A DNA stretch of 64,000 nt from Candidatus Parcubacteria bacterium (GCA_018669975.1 JABHSK010000005.1:1-64000), one strand, 5' to 3'; positions 50,584 to 60,215 are shown, counted from the stretch's first letter. Notes: generated by a model from the sequence alone, not told the origin. Numbers and translations are program-made.

Positions 50584-50796
50584 ATGGATTTAACATTAGT
50601 CGCAAAAGCAGCCGCTATCGCTATTGGTGGTTTTGCTCCAGCTCTAGCTATCGGTAAGATCGGTGCTAAAGCAATGGAATCAATCGGACGTAATCCAGAA
50701 TCAGCTGGTAAAATTTTAGTGCCAATGCTTTTGGTATCAGCCTTTGCTGAAGCTATCGCTATTTACGCATTGATTATTGCTTTCTCAATTAGCTAA
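50584..50796 (+). CDS. atpE: ATP synthase Fo subunit c
   Basis: 70 residues, two helices around the polar loop GRNPES. The ion-binding Glu is in AFAEAIAIYALI; the next residue is Ala, not the Ser of sodium-type rings, and helix 1 lacks the Gln of the sodium motif, so proton coupling is predicted. It has the only clear SD of the operon (AAAGGA, 50570-50575, 8 bases before ATG) and is flanked by hairpins on both sides, fitting the high copy of c in the ring. Confidence 0.97.
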   Translation: MDLTLVAKAAAIAIGGFAPALAIGKIGAKAMESIGRNPESAGKILVPMLLVSAFAEAIAIYALIIAFSIS

Positions 50797-50843
50797 AAAC
50801 AATATAAATTGTTTTAAGGATCCTAAACCTTGGTTTAGGCTCC
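50797..50843 (+). promoter_or_regulatory. two hairpins after atpE
   Basis: AAACAAT-ATAA-ATTGTTT (50797-50814) and CCTAAACC-TT-GGTTTAGG (50822-50839, extended by GGA/TCC). They could protect the atpE 3' end or attenuate transcription into atpF. Confidence 0.6.
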
Positions 50844-50866
50844 GATTAAGCAATTAAATAATAAAT

Positions 50867-51361
50867 ATGGAAATTTTAGAATTATTTGGTGTAGATTGGA
50901 AATTAATGCTAGCTCAGTTAATAAACTTTGCAGTTGTTATTTTTGTATTATGGAGATTTGCTATCAAACCCTTGATGCAAACCATGGAAAAACGTAATGA
51001 TGAAATTGAACAAGGTTTATCTGACGCTAAAGCTGCTGCTGACCGCTTAGATGAGGTTGAGGCTGAAATTAAAGCTAAATTACAGGAAAATAAGACAGAG
51101 GCTATTGCTATCTTAGATAAAGCTAAGAAACAATCAGAAGAAAGTAGACATGCTAATCTGGAAAAAACTAAGCAGGAAGTAGAGACTGTTATCAGAAAAG
51201 CTAAGGAGCAAATTGCCAACGAAAAAGATTCTATGGTTACCGAAGTTAAAAAAGAGGTAGCTGATATGGTAGTGGTTGCTTTACGCAAGATTTTATCAGA
51301 AGATATTGCTAAAGACATTGATAAGAAATATATTGAAAAAGTTTTGAGTGAACAAAAATAA
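50867..51361 (+). CDS. atpF: ATP synthase Fo subunit b
   Basis: 164 residues. One N-terminal transmembrane helix (LMLAQLINFAVVIFVLWRFA) and a long charged coiled coil (about 40-160) that forms the peripheral stalk. The stop overlaps atpH as TAATG. Confidence 0.93.
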   Translation: MEILELFGVDWKLMLAQLINFAVVIFVLWRFAIKPLMQTMEKRNDEIEQGLSDAKAAADRLDEVEAEIKAKLQENKTEAIAILDKAKKQSEESRHANLEKTKQEVETVIRKAKEQIANEKDSMVTEVKKEVADMVVVALRKILSEDIAKDIDKKYIEKVLSEQK

Positions 51362-51765
51362 TGAAAAATAAGAAGCAAGCAAAAATTTTAGCAAGTGGAG
51401 TCTACCAAGCTATCAAAAATAAGCAAAAAAAAGAAGTTGATAGTGTGGTCGATAATTTTGTTGTTTACTTAAAAGAAAAACGTTTAATGGCTACTCTACC
51501 AGGAGTCATTGAAGAGTTGGAAGCTTTGTATTTTGAAGAGCAGGGTATCATCAAGGCTCAGATTAGCGCCAAGACTGATTTACCAGCTAAAAATATTGAA
51601 GCTATAGAGGAAATTTTAAATAAAAAGACTGGTCAAAAAATCATTACGGAGCAAGTTAAGGATGATGAAGTTTTGGGCGGAGTAGTAGTTAAATATAATG
51701 ACAAAATTATAGACATGTCTTTAAAGAGGCAACTCAATAATTTAGCCAAACAATTATCAAATTAA
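51361..51765 (+). CDS. atpH: ATP synthase F1 subunit delta
   Basis: 134 residues, shorter than the E. coli subunit (177). The C-terminal part VLGGVVVKYNDKIIDMSLKRQL is the typical delta ending. It links the stalk to the F1 head. The N-terminal helical domain appears reduced. Confidence 0.88.
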   Translation: MKNKKQAKILASGVYQAIKNKQKKEVDSVVDNFVVYLKEKRLMATLPGVIEELEALYFEEQGIIKAQISAKTDLPAKNIEAIEEILNKKTGQKIITEQVKDDEVLGGVVVKYNDKIIDMSLKRQLNNLAKQLSN

Positions 51766-51777
51766 TAAATCAATAAT

Positions 51778-53316
51778 ATGTCTTACGATTATTTAGTAAA
51801 AAGTTTACAAAATCAACTGGAGAACTGGCAGGCTGAAACTACCGAAGAAACAGTCGGTGAAGTTATCGAAGTCGGTGATGGTATTGCCAAGATTTCAGGT
51901 CTATCTGATGTCATGTCTTCAGAGATGTTGGAATTTGAGACATCAGACGGTGAAAAGATTTACGGTGTAGTTTTAAACCTGGAAGAGTTTTCAGTCGGTG
52001 CAATTATCCTGGGTGAATATACTAGTCTAAAAGAGGGTGATAAGGTTCGTCGTACCGAGAGAATTTTGGAAGTGCCTGTTGGTGAATCTGTGATTGGTCG
52101 AGTGGTTAATCCACTAGGTCAAGCTTTAGACGGTAAAGGTGAAATTCAGTCAAAAGAATTTTATCCAGTAGAAAAAATTGCTCCCGGTGTTATTGCTCGT
52201 CAATCAGTTGGTGAACCACTTCAAACTGGTATTAAGGTGATTGATTCTATTATTCCTATTGGTAAGGGACAACGTGAGTTAATTATTGGTGATCGTCAAA
52301 CTGGTAAAACAGCCTTAGCTATTGACGCTATTATAAATCAAGCGGGTAAAGATGTTATTTGTATATATGTAGCTATCGGGCAAAAAGAATCAAAGATAGC
52401 TAGGATCGTAGCTAAGCTAGAAGAAACCGGAGCCATGGATTATACAACTGTAGTTTTGGCTGGAGCTTCTGAATCAGCTTCATTGTCATATATTGCTCCT
52501 TACGCTGGTGTAGCTATGGGAGAGTATTTCATGGATAAAGGAAAAGATGTATTAGTAATATATGATGATTTATCAAAACATGCTGTAGCTTATCGTCAGA
52601 TTTCTTTGCTACTTAAGAGACCTCCTGGACGTGAAGCTTATCCTGGTGATGTTTTCTATCTACATTCAAGATTATTAGAACGTGCCGCTAAGATGAGTGA
52701 TGATATGGGTGGCGGATCTTTGACAGCCTTGCCTATTATTGAAACTCAAGCAGGTGATATCTCAGCCTATATTCCAACTAATGTTATTTCTATTACTGAT
52801 GGTCAAATTTTCTTGGAAACAGATTTATTTTATAAAGGCATTAGACCAGCTTTAAACGCAGGTTTGTCAGTATCCCGTGTTGGTTCTGCTGCTCAAATTA
52901 AGGCTATGAAAAAAGTGGCTGGTAAGTTGAAATTAGACTTAGCTCAATTTAGAGAGTTAGAGGCCTTTGCTCAATTTGGTTCTGATTTAGACGATGCTAC
53001 TAAACAGCAATTGAATAGGGGTGCTAGAGTAACTGAGATTTTAAAGCAAGGTCAGTTTGCACCAGTATTACAGTCAAAGCAGGTGGCCATCATCTATGCT
53101 GTTTCTAATGGTCATTTAGATGAGGTGCCAGTAGAAAACTTGGCTGCTTTTGAAGAAAGACTATTTAGCCAATTAGACGCCGAAGCCAAAGATCTTTTGG
53201 ATGATATCGAAAAGACAGGCGAGCTATCTGAGGTCAATGAAGAAAGATTAAAGAAGATTATCGATAGTTTAGTTGAGTTAGAAGAAAAATCAGACGAAGG
53301 AAAGAAAGATAAATAA
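51778..53316 (+). CDS. atpA: ATP synthase F1 subunit alpha
   Basis: 512 residues. Walker A GDRQTGKTALA (about 169), catalytic-interface Arg in ISVSRVGSAAQ (written here as GLSVSRVGSAAQIKAMK), and VNPLGQALDGKG. It binds nucleotide without hydrolysis and forms the alpha3beta3 head. Confidence 0.97.
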   Translation: MSYDYLVKSLQNQLENWQAETTEETVGEVIEVGDGIAKISGLSDVMSSEMLEFETSDGEKIYGVVLNLEEFSVGAIILGEYTSLKEGDKVRRTERILEVPVGESVIGRVVNPLGQALDGKGEIQSKEFYPVEKIAPGVIARQSVGEPLQTGIKVIDSIIPIGKGQRELIIGDRQTGKTALAIDAIINQAGKDVICIYVAIGQKESKIARIVAKLEETGAMDYTTVVLAGASESASLSYIAPYAGVAMGEYFMDKGKDVLVIYDDLSKHAVAYRQISLLLKRPPGREAYPGDVFYLHSRLLERAAKMSDDMGGGSLTALPIIETQAGDISAYIPTNVISITDGQIFLETDLFYKGIRPALNAGLSVSRVGSAAQIKAMKKVAGKLKLDLAQFRELEAFAQFGSDLDDATKQQLNRGARVTEILKQGQFAPVLQSKQVAIIYAVSNGHLDEVPVENLAAFEERLFSQLDAEAKDLLDDIEKTGELSEVNEERLKKIIDSLVELEEKSDEGKKDK

Positions 53317-53341
53317 TATTTTGTAAAAGTCGTACAAATAT

Positions 53342-54259
53342 ATGCCACAGGCAACTAGAGACATACAACGTAGAATAAAGTCGGTTAAGAACACCAAAAA
53401 GATTACCAAGGCTATGGAATTGGTAGCTGCTTCTAAGATGCGCAAAGCAGTATCTAAAGTATTGGCTACTCGTAGTTATTCCGACCTTACTTGGGAGACT
53501 ATTTTGCATTTGGTTAAAAAAATTGATACTAGCCAACATCGTTTTTTTCAAGAGAGTAAAGAAGTGAAAAACGTAGCTGTTATTTTGGTTAGCACCAATA
53601 GAGGTTTGTGTGGTAGTTTTAATGCGCAGTTAGTTAAAAAAGTAGTTGATTCTATCAAGCTTCATCATCCAGATAGTAGGGTGACCGATATTATTACTTT
53701 TGGTAGCAAGGGTCGTGATGAGTCTCGTAGAAAAAAACTTAACTTAATCGCTGATTTTGATAAAGAGGATATTACGCTGAGTTCAGAAATTATTCGTCCT
53801 ATTTCTCATATGGCAATCAAAGATTTTGTAGCCAAGAAATATGACAAGGTTTTTATAGCTTACACAGACTTCATGTCAGCCCTCAAACAAGTTCCGCACG
53901 TAAAACAATTATTGCCGATTGTACCAAGTATTGATGAGCGCCTAGGTCATATAGTTCATGAAAAAGATGAAGATGTAGACAAAATAAACGTTGATAATTT
54001 TTCAGATTTTCTATTTGAACCAGATACTAAAAAAGTATTAGATGCTTTTTTACCTCGTTTGGTAGAAATACAGATTTATCAAGCTGTATTAGAAAGTGAA
54101 GCCTCTGAGCATTCAGCTCGTATGTTTGCCATGAGAAATGCTTCTGATGCTGCTTCTGAGATGATTGATGAATTAACATTAGTATATAACCAAGCTAGAC
54201 AGGCTGGTATCACAGCTGAGATTGCTGAGATTGCCGCTGGCTCTGCTGCTTTGGAATAA
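53342..54259 (+). CDS. atpG: ATP synthase F1 subunit gamma
   Basis: 305 residues, the central rotating shaft. N-terminal helix RRIKSVKNTKKITKAMELVA and C-terminal helix SDAASEMIDELTLVYNQARQ, both strongly conserved. The middle has NRGLCGSFN. Confidence 0.95.
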   Translation: MPQATRDIQRRIKSVKNTKKITKAMELVAASKMRKAVSKVLATRSYSDLTWETILHLVKKIDTSQHRFFQESKEVKNVAVILVSTNRGLCGSFNAQLVKKVVDSIKLHHPDSRVTDIITFGSKGRDESRRKKLNLIADFDKEDITLSSEIIRPISHMAIKDFVAKKYDKVFIAYTDFMSALKQVPHVKQLLPIVPSIDERLGHIVHEKDEDVDKINVDNFSDFLFEPDTKKVLDAFLPRLVEIQIYQAVLESEASEHSARMFAMRNASDAASEMIDELTLVYNQARQAGITAEIAEIAAGSAALE

Positions 54260-54286
54260 TCATAAAATTTAAATTAAAATAATAAT

Positions 54287-55654
54287 ATGGAAAACAAAGG
54301 ATTAGTTAAACAAATTATCGGACCAGTAGTTGATGTTTACTTTGCCAAAAATTTGCCAAAGATCAATGATGCTTTGGAGGTAAAAAAAGGTGACAGTAAA
54401 ATTGTTTTAGAGGTTCAAAAGCATATGGGTGATAACATGGTTAGAGCCGTGTCCATGGGATCTACAGATGGTATGTCTAGAAATTTAGAGGTAATCAATA
54501 CTGGCGCGCCAATTTCTGTACCAGTTGGTCAGGATACTTTAGGACGTATGTTTGGTGTACTAGGGCAAGCAATTGATGGAAAAGAAGAGTTAAAAGGTGC
54601 TAGAACTTTACCTATTCATAGAGCCGCTCCAGCATTTACTGAGCAGTCTACTGAAACTGAAATTTTTGAAACTGGTATCAAAGTTATTGATCTAATTTGT
54701 CCATTTACCAAGGGTGGTAAAGTTGGACTATTTGGCGGTGCTGGTGTAGGTAAGACAGTTGTTATCCAAGAGTTGATTCGAAATATTGCTGCTGAGCATG
54801 GTGGTTTCTCTGTGTTTGCCGGTGTTGGTGAACGTACTCGTGAGGGTAATGATCTTTATCATGAAATGAAAGATTCAGGCGTATTAAAAAATACCACTTT
54901 AGTATTTGGTCAAATGAATGAGCCACCTGGAGCTAGACAAAGGGTTGCTTTAACAGCTTTGACTATGGCCGAGAGCTTCAGAGACAATGAAGGAAAAGAT
55001 GTGTTGTTGTTTGTTGATAATATTTTCCGTTTCACACAAGCTGGTTCAGAGGTGTCAGCCCTATTGGGTCGTATGCCTTCAGCTGTGGGTTATCAACCTA
55101 CTTTAGCTACTGAGATGGGTGAATTACAAGAAAGAATTACTTCTACTGATAAAGGGTCTATTACTTCTGTGCAGGCTGTTTATGTGCCAGCTGATGACTT
55201 GACTGACCCAGCTCCAGCGACTACTTTTGGTCATCTAGATGCCACAGTTGTATTATCACGTGGTTTGTCAGAGTTAGCCATTTATCCTGCTGTTGATCCT
55301 TTAGATTCAAACTCTATAATTTTAGATCCAGAAATAGTTGGTCAGGAACATTACAATGTTGCTCTTGAAGTACAACAAGTTTTACAGAAACTTAAAGACC
55401 TTCAGGATATTATTGCTATTCTTGGTATGGATGAGTTATCCGAAGAAGATAAGGTGACTGTAGCTAGAGCCAGAAGAATTCAGAAATTTTTATCACAACC
55501 ATTTTTTGTAGCAGAAACTTTTACTGGTACTTCTGGTAAATATGTTCCACTTAAAGAAACTGTGCGTGGTTTTAGAGAAATCTTAGATGGTAAGCATGAT
55601 GATAAACCAGAGCAGGCTTTTTACATGAAGGGCACCATTGACGAGGTTAAATAA
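54287..55654 (+). CDS. atpD: ATP synthase F1 subunit beta
   Basis: 455 residues, the catalytic subunit. Walker A GGAGVGKTVV (about 148), GVGERTREGND with the catalytic Glu, Walker B VLLFVDNIFRF and the DELSEEDKVTV (DELSEED) loop are intact. Confidence 0.98.
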   Translation: MENKGLVKQIIGPVVDVYFAKNLPKINDALEVKKGDSKIVLEVQKHMGDNMVRAVSMGSTDGMSRNLEVINTGAPISVPVGQDTLGRMFGVLGQAIDGKEELKGARTLPIHRAAPAFTEQSTETEIFETGIKVIDLICPFTKGGKVGLFGGAGVGKTVVIQELIRNIAAEHGGFSVFAGVGERTREGNDLYHEMKDSGVLKNTTLVFGQMNEPPGARQRVALTALTMAESFRDNEGKDVLLFVDNIFRFTQAGSEVSALLGRMPSAVGYQPTLATEMGELQERITSTDKGSITSVQAVYVPADDLTDPAPATTFGHLDATVVLSRGLSELAIYPAVDPLDSNSIILDPEIVGQEHYNVALEVQQVLQKLKDLQDIIAILGMDELSEEDKVTVARARRIQKFLSQPFFVAETFTGTSGKYVPLKETVRGFREILDGKHDDKPEQAFYMKGTIDEVK

Positions 55655-55683
55655 TTTCAGCTAGTTGAGTTTAGTAAATATAT

Positions 55684-56121
55684 ATGAAAGACATTAAGTT
55701 AAAAATTGTCACACCAGAAAAGATCTTGTTTTCTGACAAGGTCGCACAAGTTTCCATATCTACGGTTATGGGGCAGGTTACTATTTTGCCAAATCATATA
55801 CCGTTAGTTAGTCAATTGTCCCCCGGAGAAATTGTTATCAAGAATAATGGTAAGGAGGAGGGCTTAATGGCAGTGTCAGGTGGTTTTGTAGAAGTTTTGC
55901 CTGATCAGGTAGTAATTTTAGCTGATACAGCTGAGAGAGCAGAGGATATTGATGAAGCTAGAGCAGAGGAGGCAAGACAAAAAGCTGAAAAATTACTTAA
56001 GACTAAACTGATAGATGTCGAACAGTTTGCTATGTTTACAGCTCAAATTGAAAAAGAAATGGCGCGCTTAAAAGTAGCTAGAAAATATAGAAAAAGAGGC
56101 GTAAGAACAGGGCAAAATTAA
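55684..56121 (+). CDS. atpC: ATP synthase F1 subunit epsilon
   Basis: 145 residues. An N-terminal beta sandwich (IVTPEKILFSDKVAQVSIST, LPNHIPLVSQLSPG) and a C-terminal helical hairpin ending in a basic tail. It regulates ATP hydrolysis. Last F1 gene; 15 bp before the carbonic-anhydrase-like gene. Confidence 0.93.
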   Translation: MKDIKLKIVTPEKILFSDKVAQVSISTVMGQVTILPNHIPLVSQLSPGEIVIKNNGKEEGLMAVSGGFVEVLPDQVVILADTAERAEDIDEARAEEARQKAEKLLKTKLIDVEQFAMFTAQIEKEMARLKVARKYRKRGVRTGQN

Positions 56122-56136
56122 AGTAAAACAATTTTT

Positions 56137-56586
56137 ATGAGTTTTATTATACCAAATGAAAATTTAAAGAAGCACGAATGTCCATTGGCAGTTATTAGGT
56201 GTGTCGATTTTCGTTTTCGTGAATCAGATCAGGAGTTTGTAGTTAATCATCTTGGTTTTGCTGATTTTGATTTGTATGCCTGGCCAGGTGCAGCTAAGGA
56301 TGTTTTGAAAAACAATGGTTTTAAAACTGATTTTACAGCTAAGGTGGTAGCAGTTTCCAAAAATCTTCATAGTATTAGAAAATTACTTTTATTATGGCAT
56401 TGGGATTGCGATAGTTATGGAGGTAGTAAAGCCTTTGCTGACGCTGAGGCGGAGGAAGTTGCTTATACTAAAGATCTGCATGTTGTTCGTGATATCTTGG
56501 CTACTGAATTGCCTGAGGATATAGAAATTATTATGGCTTACAGTAAAGCTGTGCCACAAGGTTTGGAATATACAACAATTGAATAA
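56137..56586 (+). CDS. beta-carbonic-anhydrase-like protein
   Basis: 149 residues, shorter than usual beta-carbonic anhydrases. The zinc and catalytic residues are present as CVDFRF (CxDxR, about 22-26) and HWDCDSYGG (HxxC, about 88-91). The sequence between is divergent. It might hydrate CO2 or bind zinc in another role. It is read with the atp operon and ends at the terminator at 56600. Confidence 0.65.
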   Translation: MSFIIPNENLKKHECPLAVIRCVDFRFRESDQEFVVNHLGFADFDLYAWPGAAKDVLKNNGFKTDFTAKVVAVSKNLHSIRKLLLLWHWDCDSYGGSKAFADAEAEEVAYTKDLHVVRDILATELPEDIEIIMAYSKAVPQGLEYTTIE

Positions 56587-56599
56587 TATACAACAAGAG

Positions 56600-56621
56600 C
56601 ATGTCGTTGACATGTTTTTTT
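56600..56621 (+). terminator. terminator of the ATP synthase operon
   Basis: Perfect stem CATGTC-GTT-GACATG then seven Ts. Confidence 0.85.
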
Positions 56622-56714
56622 GTTTATTATGGTAAAACATTTGGATATATCACCCTTCGAGGTGAGTTTTTTGATACTTTGCTTTTTATCTATTTTTTAG
56701 CTAAAATAGGGTAT

Positions 56715-59642
56715 ATGGCAATAGACTTATCTTATTTAAATAAAGCCCAAAAACAGGCTGTCACCCATGACAAGGGGCCAGCTATTTTAATTGCCGGTGC
56801 TGGCACTGGTAAGACCACAGTAATTACTCAACGTATTGCTTATTTGATCGAACAGAAAAAGGCGCAGCCCGATGAAATTTTGGCTGTTACTTTTACAGAA
56901 AAGGCTGCTGCCGAAATGGCCGAGCGAGTAGACAAGCTTTTACCTTTGGGGTATTCAGAATTATGGATTCACACTTTTCATGGTTTTTGTGAAAAGGTTC
57001 TTAAAGATTATGCGATTGATATTGGCTTGCCGAATGATTTTAAATTATTAGATACCACTGCTGCCTGGGTATTGGTTAGGGAGAATATAGATAAATTTAA
57101 TTTAGATTACTATTCACCTCTGGGAAGTCCAACCAGATTTATTCATGCCCTACTAAGCCATTTTTCTCGTTGTAAGGATGAAGTGGTCTATCCTGAGGAA
57201 TATCTCAAGTATGCGGAAAATATTCATCTAGATACTGATCAGGCAGCTGATCGTGAAGAAATAGAACAGGAGTCATTACGTATTCGAGAGGTTGCCAGTG
57301 CCTATCATGTTTACCAACAGCTGCTCCTAGATAACGACGCTTTAGATTTTGGTGATTTAATAAATTACACTCTTCGCTTATTTCAAAAACGTCCGCAGGT
57401 TCTTAAAAAATTTCGTGAGCAATTCAAATATATTTTAGTTGATGAATTTCAGGATACCAACTGGGCTCAATATGAATTGATTAAGGTGTTGGCCGAGCCA
57501 GTTAATAATTTGATGGTAGTTGGTGATGATGATCAAGCTATTTATAAGTTTCGTGGTGCGGCTGTTTCTAATATTTTGAACTTTAAAAAAGATTATAAAA
57601 AATTGACAGAGATTTTTCTCAATGACAATTATCGATCTGGTCAAAAGATATTAGATACTGCCTATAAATTTATTCAACAAAATGATCCAGATAGGTTGGA
57701 GTATCAATACAAAAAACTTAAGACACCACTCAATAAAAAACTTAAGAGTCATATAGAAGATAAGGGGCAAGTTAAAGTATTTTCCTTTACTGATAAGAAT
57801 GCAGAGATAGACGGAGTACTTAATCAGATAGTGGAGCTCAAGAAAAAAGATAAAGAACTCAGATGGTCTGATTTTGCTATTTTAGTACGGGCCAATGACC
57901 AGGCACAGGGTTTTGTCTCTATGATGAGGAAAACGGGTATACCGCATCAATTTTTAGCTTCTCGTGGCCTCTATGTACAAGATGTTGTCCAAGACATTAT
58001 TGCCTATTTAAAATTATTAGACAATTATCATGAGTCACCGGCTTTATTTAGAATTTTATCTTTGCCAATTACTGGGGTAGACATCAAGACCATAATTAAT
58101 TTGACTCATCTAGCCAATAAAAAACGTTGGAGTTTATTTTATACTCTCAAGGGTTATAAATCACATCTTGATTTGTCTTTAGCTGATCAGCGTATTATAG
58201 ATAAGTTAATTGAAGGCATTGAACAGCACACTGAACTAGCTAAACAAAAACCTGTTTCCCAGGTTGTTTATAGTTGGTTAGAGGGTAGTGGTTACCTCAA
58301 AATGTTGACCATAGAAGAAAATCAATACAATCGAGATCAACTACATTTTCTTAATCAATTTTATAAAAAATTACGCACCTGGGAGGAAGAAGCAGTTGAG
58401 GGTGGCTCAGTACATGACTTTTTAGAAACCATTGAAATGGAATTGAGTTCTGGAGAAATGGGGGCTTTACAATTTGATGCCGAGGCTGGTCCAGATGTAG
58501 TTAAGGTTATGACGGTACATGGCTCTAAAGGTCTGGAATTTAAGTATATTTTTATTACCAATCTAGTACACCTTAGATTTCCTAGTACTCAAAGAAAAGA
58601 TCCAATTGAGATGCCGGAGGAGTTTATTAAAGAAGACATGCCCACTGGTGACGCACACCTGCAGGAAGAAAGAAGATTGTTTTATGTGGCCTTGACCAGG
58701 GCTAAGCAGGCAGTATTTTTGACCTGGGCTAAAGATTATGGTGGAGCCAGGGAGAAGAAACCATCTCGTTTTATAGAAGAAATCAACATAGCCTCTAAAG
58801 AAATTAAGTCCAAAGATGTCAAAGAGCCCGAGGATGTTAATAAGCAAATTAAGGGTGTTAAGTATGCAACGCCAAAACATTTTTCATTTTCTCAACTCAA
58901 AGCCTATGAAAGTTGTCCGCGACAATACTTTTATACTTTTGTAGCCAAGATTCAAACCAAAGGTAATGCAATGTTTAGTTTTGGTAAAACCATTCATGAT
59001 GCCTTGCATAAATTTTATCAATTGATTATTGAACGCAATGAATCTGCTCAGGGTGATTTATTTAGTAAAGATAAGAAAGTAAAGCAGCCGACAGAAAAAG
59101 AGCTATTAGGTCTGTATGAAGAGGCCTGGATAGATGATTGGTATGAGTCAGCCGAGCAAAAAGAAAAATATCGAGCAGATGGTGTTAAAATTTTAAAAGA
59201 GTATTTTAAAAAGTTTAAAGGCAAATGGCCTATACCTTTATTTTTAGAAAAGGGCTTTACTATCAAGGTTGAAGGTCATAGTGTTCGTGGTAGATTTGAT
59301 AGGGTTGATGCCGACGGTAAAGGTTGGGAGATTATTGATTACAAAACTGGTAGACCCAAAGAGAAGCTTAGTTTTGAAGATAAGAAACAATTATATATCT
59401 ATCAATTGGCAGGAGAGGAAGTTTTTAAAACCACAGTTAAAGGTCTAAGTTTTTATTATATGACCAACAACACACCAATTTCTTTTATTGGCACAGAGAA
59501 AGAATTGAAAAAAACTAAAGATTGGATAAGTGATACGGCTGATAAGGTTTTGTCTAATGACTTTACAGCCACACCAGGCTTCGTATGTAATACTTGTGAT
59601 TTTAACAAGATTTGTCCTTTTGCTAAATTAAATAACAAATAA
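56715..59642 (+). CDS. UvrD/AddA-type helicase with C-terminal RecB-like nuclease and Fe-S cysteines
   Basis: 975 residues from ATG 56715. Superfamily 1A helicase motifs: Walker A GAGTGKTTV (about 28-36), ILVDEFQDTNWAQYEL, VGDDDQAIYKFRGA, MTVHGSKGLEF and ALTRAK. A PD-(D/E)XK nuclease follows (GRFDRVD, WEIIDYKTGR, QLYIYQLAG, with SCPRQYF before it). Cysteines in SCPRQ (about 734) and CNTCDFNKIC (about 957-966) form a likely iron-sulphur staple as in AddB/Cas4. Probably the double-strand-break end-processing enzyme. An upstream in-frame ATG at 56601 lies within the terminator stem and is not used. Confidence 0.92.
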   Translation: MAIDLSYLNKAQKQAVTHDKGPAILIAGAGTGKTTVITQRIAYLIEQKKAQPDEILAVTFTEKAAAEMAERVDKLLPLGYSELWIHTFHGFCEKVLKDYAIDIGLPNDFKLLDTTAAWVLVRENIDKFNLDYYSPLGSPTRFIHALLSHFSRCKDEVVYPEEYLKYAENIHLDTDQAADREEIEQESLRIREVASAYHVYQQLLLDNDALDFGDLINYTLRLFQKRPQVLKKFREQFKYILVDEFQDTNWAQYELIKVLAEPVNNLMVVGDDDQAIYKFRGAAVSNILNFKKDYKKLTEIFLNDNYRSGQKILDTAYKFIQQNDPDRLEYQYKKLKTPLNKKLKSHIEDKGQVKVFSFTDKNAEIDGVLNQIVELKKKDKELRWSDFAILVRANDQAQGFVSMMRKTGIPHQFLASRGLYVQDVVQDIIAYLKLLDNYHESPALFRILSLPITGVDIKTIINLTHLANKKRWSLFYTLKGYKSHLDLSLADQRIIDKLIEGIEQHTELAKQKPVSQVVYSWLEGSGYLKMLTIEENQYNRDQLHFLNQFYKKLRTWEEEAVEGGSVHDFLETIEMELSSGEMGALQFDAEAGPDVVKVMTVHGSKGLEFKYIFITNLVHLRFPSTQRKDPIEMPEEFIKEDMPTGDAHLQEERRLFYVALTRAKQAVFLTWAKDYGGAREKKPSRFIEEINIASKEIKSKDVKEPEDVNKQIKGVKYATPKHFSFSQLKAYESCPRQYFYTFVAKIQTKGNAMFSFGKTIHDALHKFYQLIIERNESAQGDLFSKDKKVKQPTEKELLGLYEEAWIDDWYESAEQKEKYRADGVKILKEYFKKFKGKWPIPLFLEKGFTIKVEGHSVRGRFDRVDADGKGWEIIDYKTGRPKEKLSFEDKKQLYIYQLAGEEVFKTTVKGLSFYYMTNNTPISFIGTEKELKKTKDWISDTADKVLSNDFTATPGFVCNTCDFNKICPFAKLNNK

Positions 59643-59645
59643 TTT

Positions 59646-59915
59646 ATGTCTGATTTTGATCAAATAAAAAAAGATGTCGAGGACATTAAGCAGAGGAATA
59701 AAAACGTAGAAACAGACAAGGCTTGGGAGCGTAGTTATGTGCGGCGAGTGGTATTGATGGTTTTTACTTATTTGATTTTAAGTTTGTATATGTTAGCTAT
59801 AGAGATACCTAGGCCGTGGTTGAATTCTATAATACCGACAGTAGGATTTTTGTTATCTACTTTGTCACTGCCTTGGTTTAGGCGAATGTGGGAAAAATAT
59901 TTTTATAATAAATAA
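59646..59915 (+). CDS. small two-helix membrane protein
   Basis: 89 residues, not recognised. A hydrophilic helical start of about 28 residues is followed by two hydrophobic segments (VVLMVFTYLILSLYMLAIEI and IIPTVGFLLSTLSLPWF) and a basic end. Between helicase and DciA-like genes with 3-bp gaps. Confidence 0.65.
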   Translation: MSDFDQIKKDVEDIKQRNKNVETDKAWERSYVRRVVLMVFTYLILSLYMLAIEIPRPWLNSIIPTVGFLLSTLSLPWFRRMWEKYFYNK

Positions 59916-59918
59916 TTT

Positions 59919-60215
59919 ATGGCCTGGGCTAGCTTTAAAGATGCAGCACATAGATCACTGGACGAAAAAGGGATATCTACCCAGGTCCAGGAGTCTTTGG
60001 TGCTTAAAGAAGCTAACTATATTATTAATAATTTTTTTGATCAGGCTGATCAGGAGAAAGCCAGAGCCATTTATTGGAAGGATAGTATTTTAACCATTGC
60101 GGTGCTTTGTGATAATCTATTTGAGGAGATTGATAGTCAAAAAGAGCAGTTTATTAATATTCTTAATAATCGTTTTGAGGATAATATAGTAGAAGAGCTA
60201 AGATTTCTAAATTAA
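59919..60215 (+). CDS. DciA-like (DUF721) protein
   Basis: 98 residues. DSILTIAVLCDNLFEEIDSQ and ILNNRFEDNIVEELRFLN have the beta-alpha-beta pattern of DUF721/DciA, where strands end in a helix that presents to DnaB. DciA loads replicative helicase in bacteria without DnaC. Short version without an N-terminal or C-terminal tail. Confidence 0.65.
   Translation: MAWASFKDAAHRSLDEKGISTQVQESLVLKEANYIINNFFDQADQEKARAIYWKDSILTIAVLCDNLFEEIDSQKEQFINILNNRFEDNIVEELRFLN

Noticed and set aside
56601..56714. Upstream start for the helicase-nuclease.
   Set aside because: The ATG is within the terminator stem of the previous operon; homology begins at 56715.
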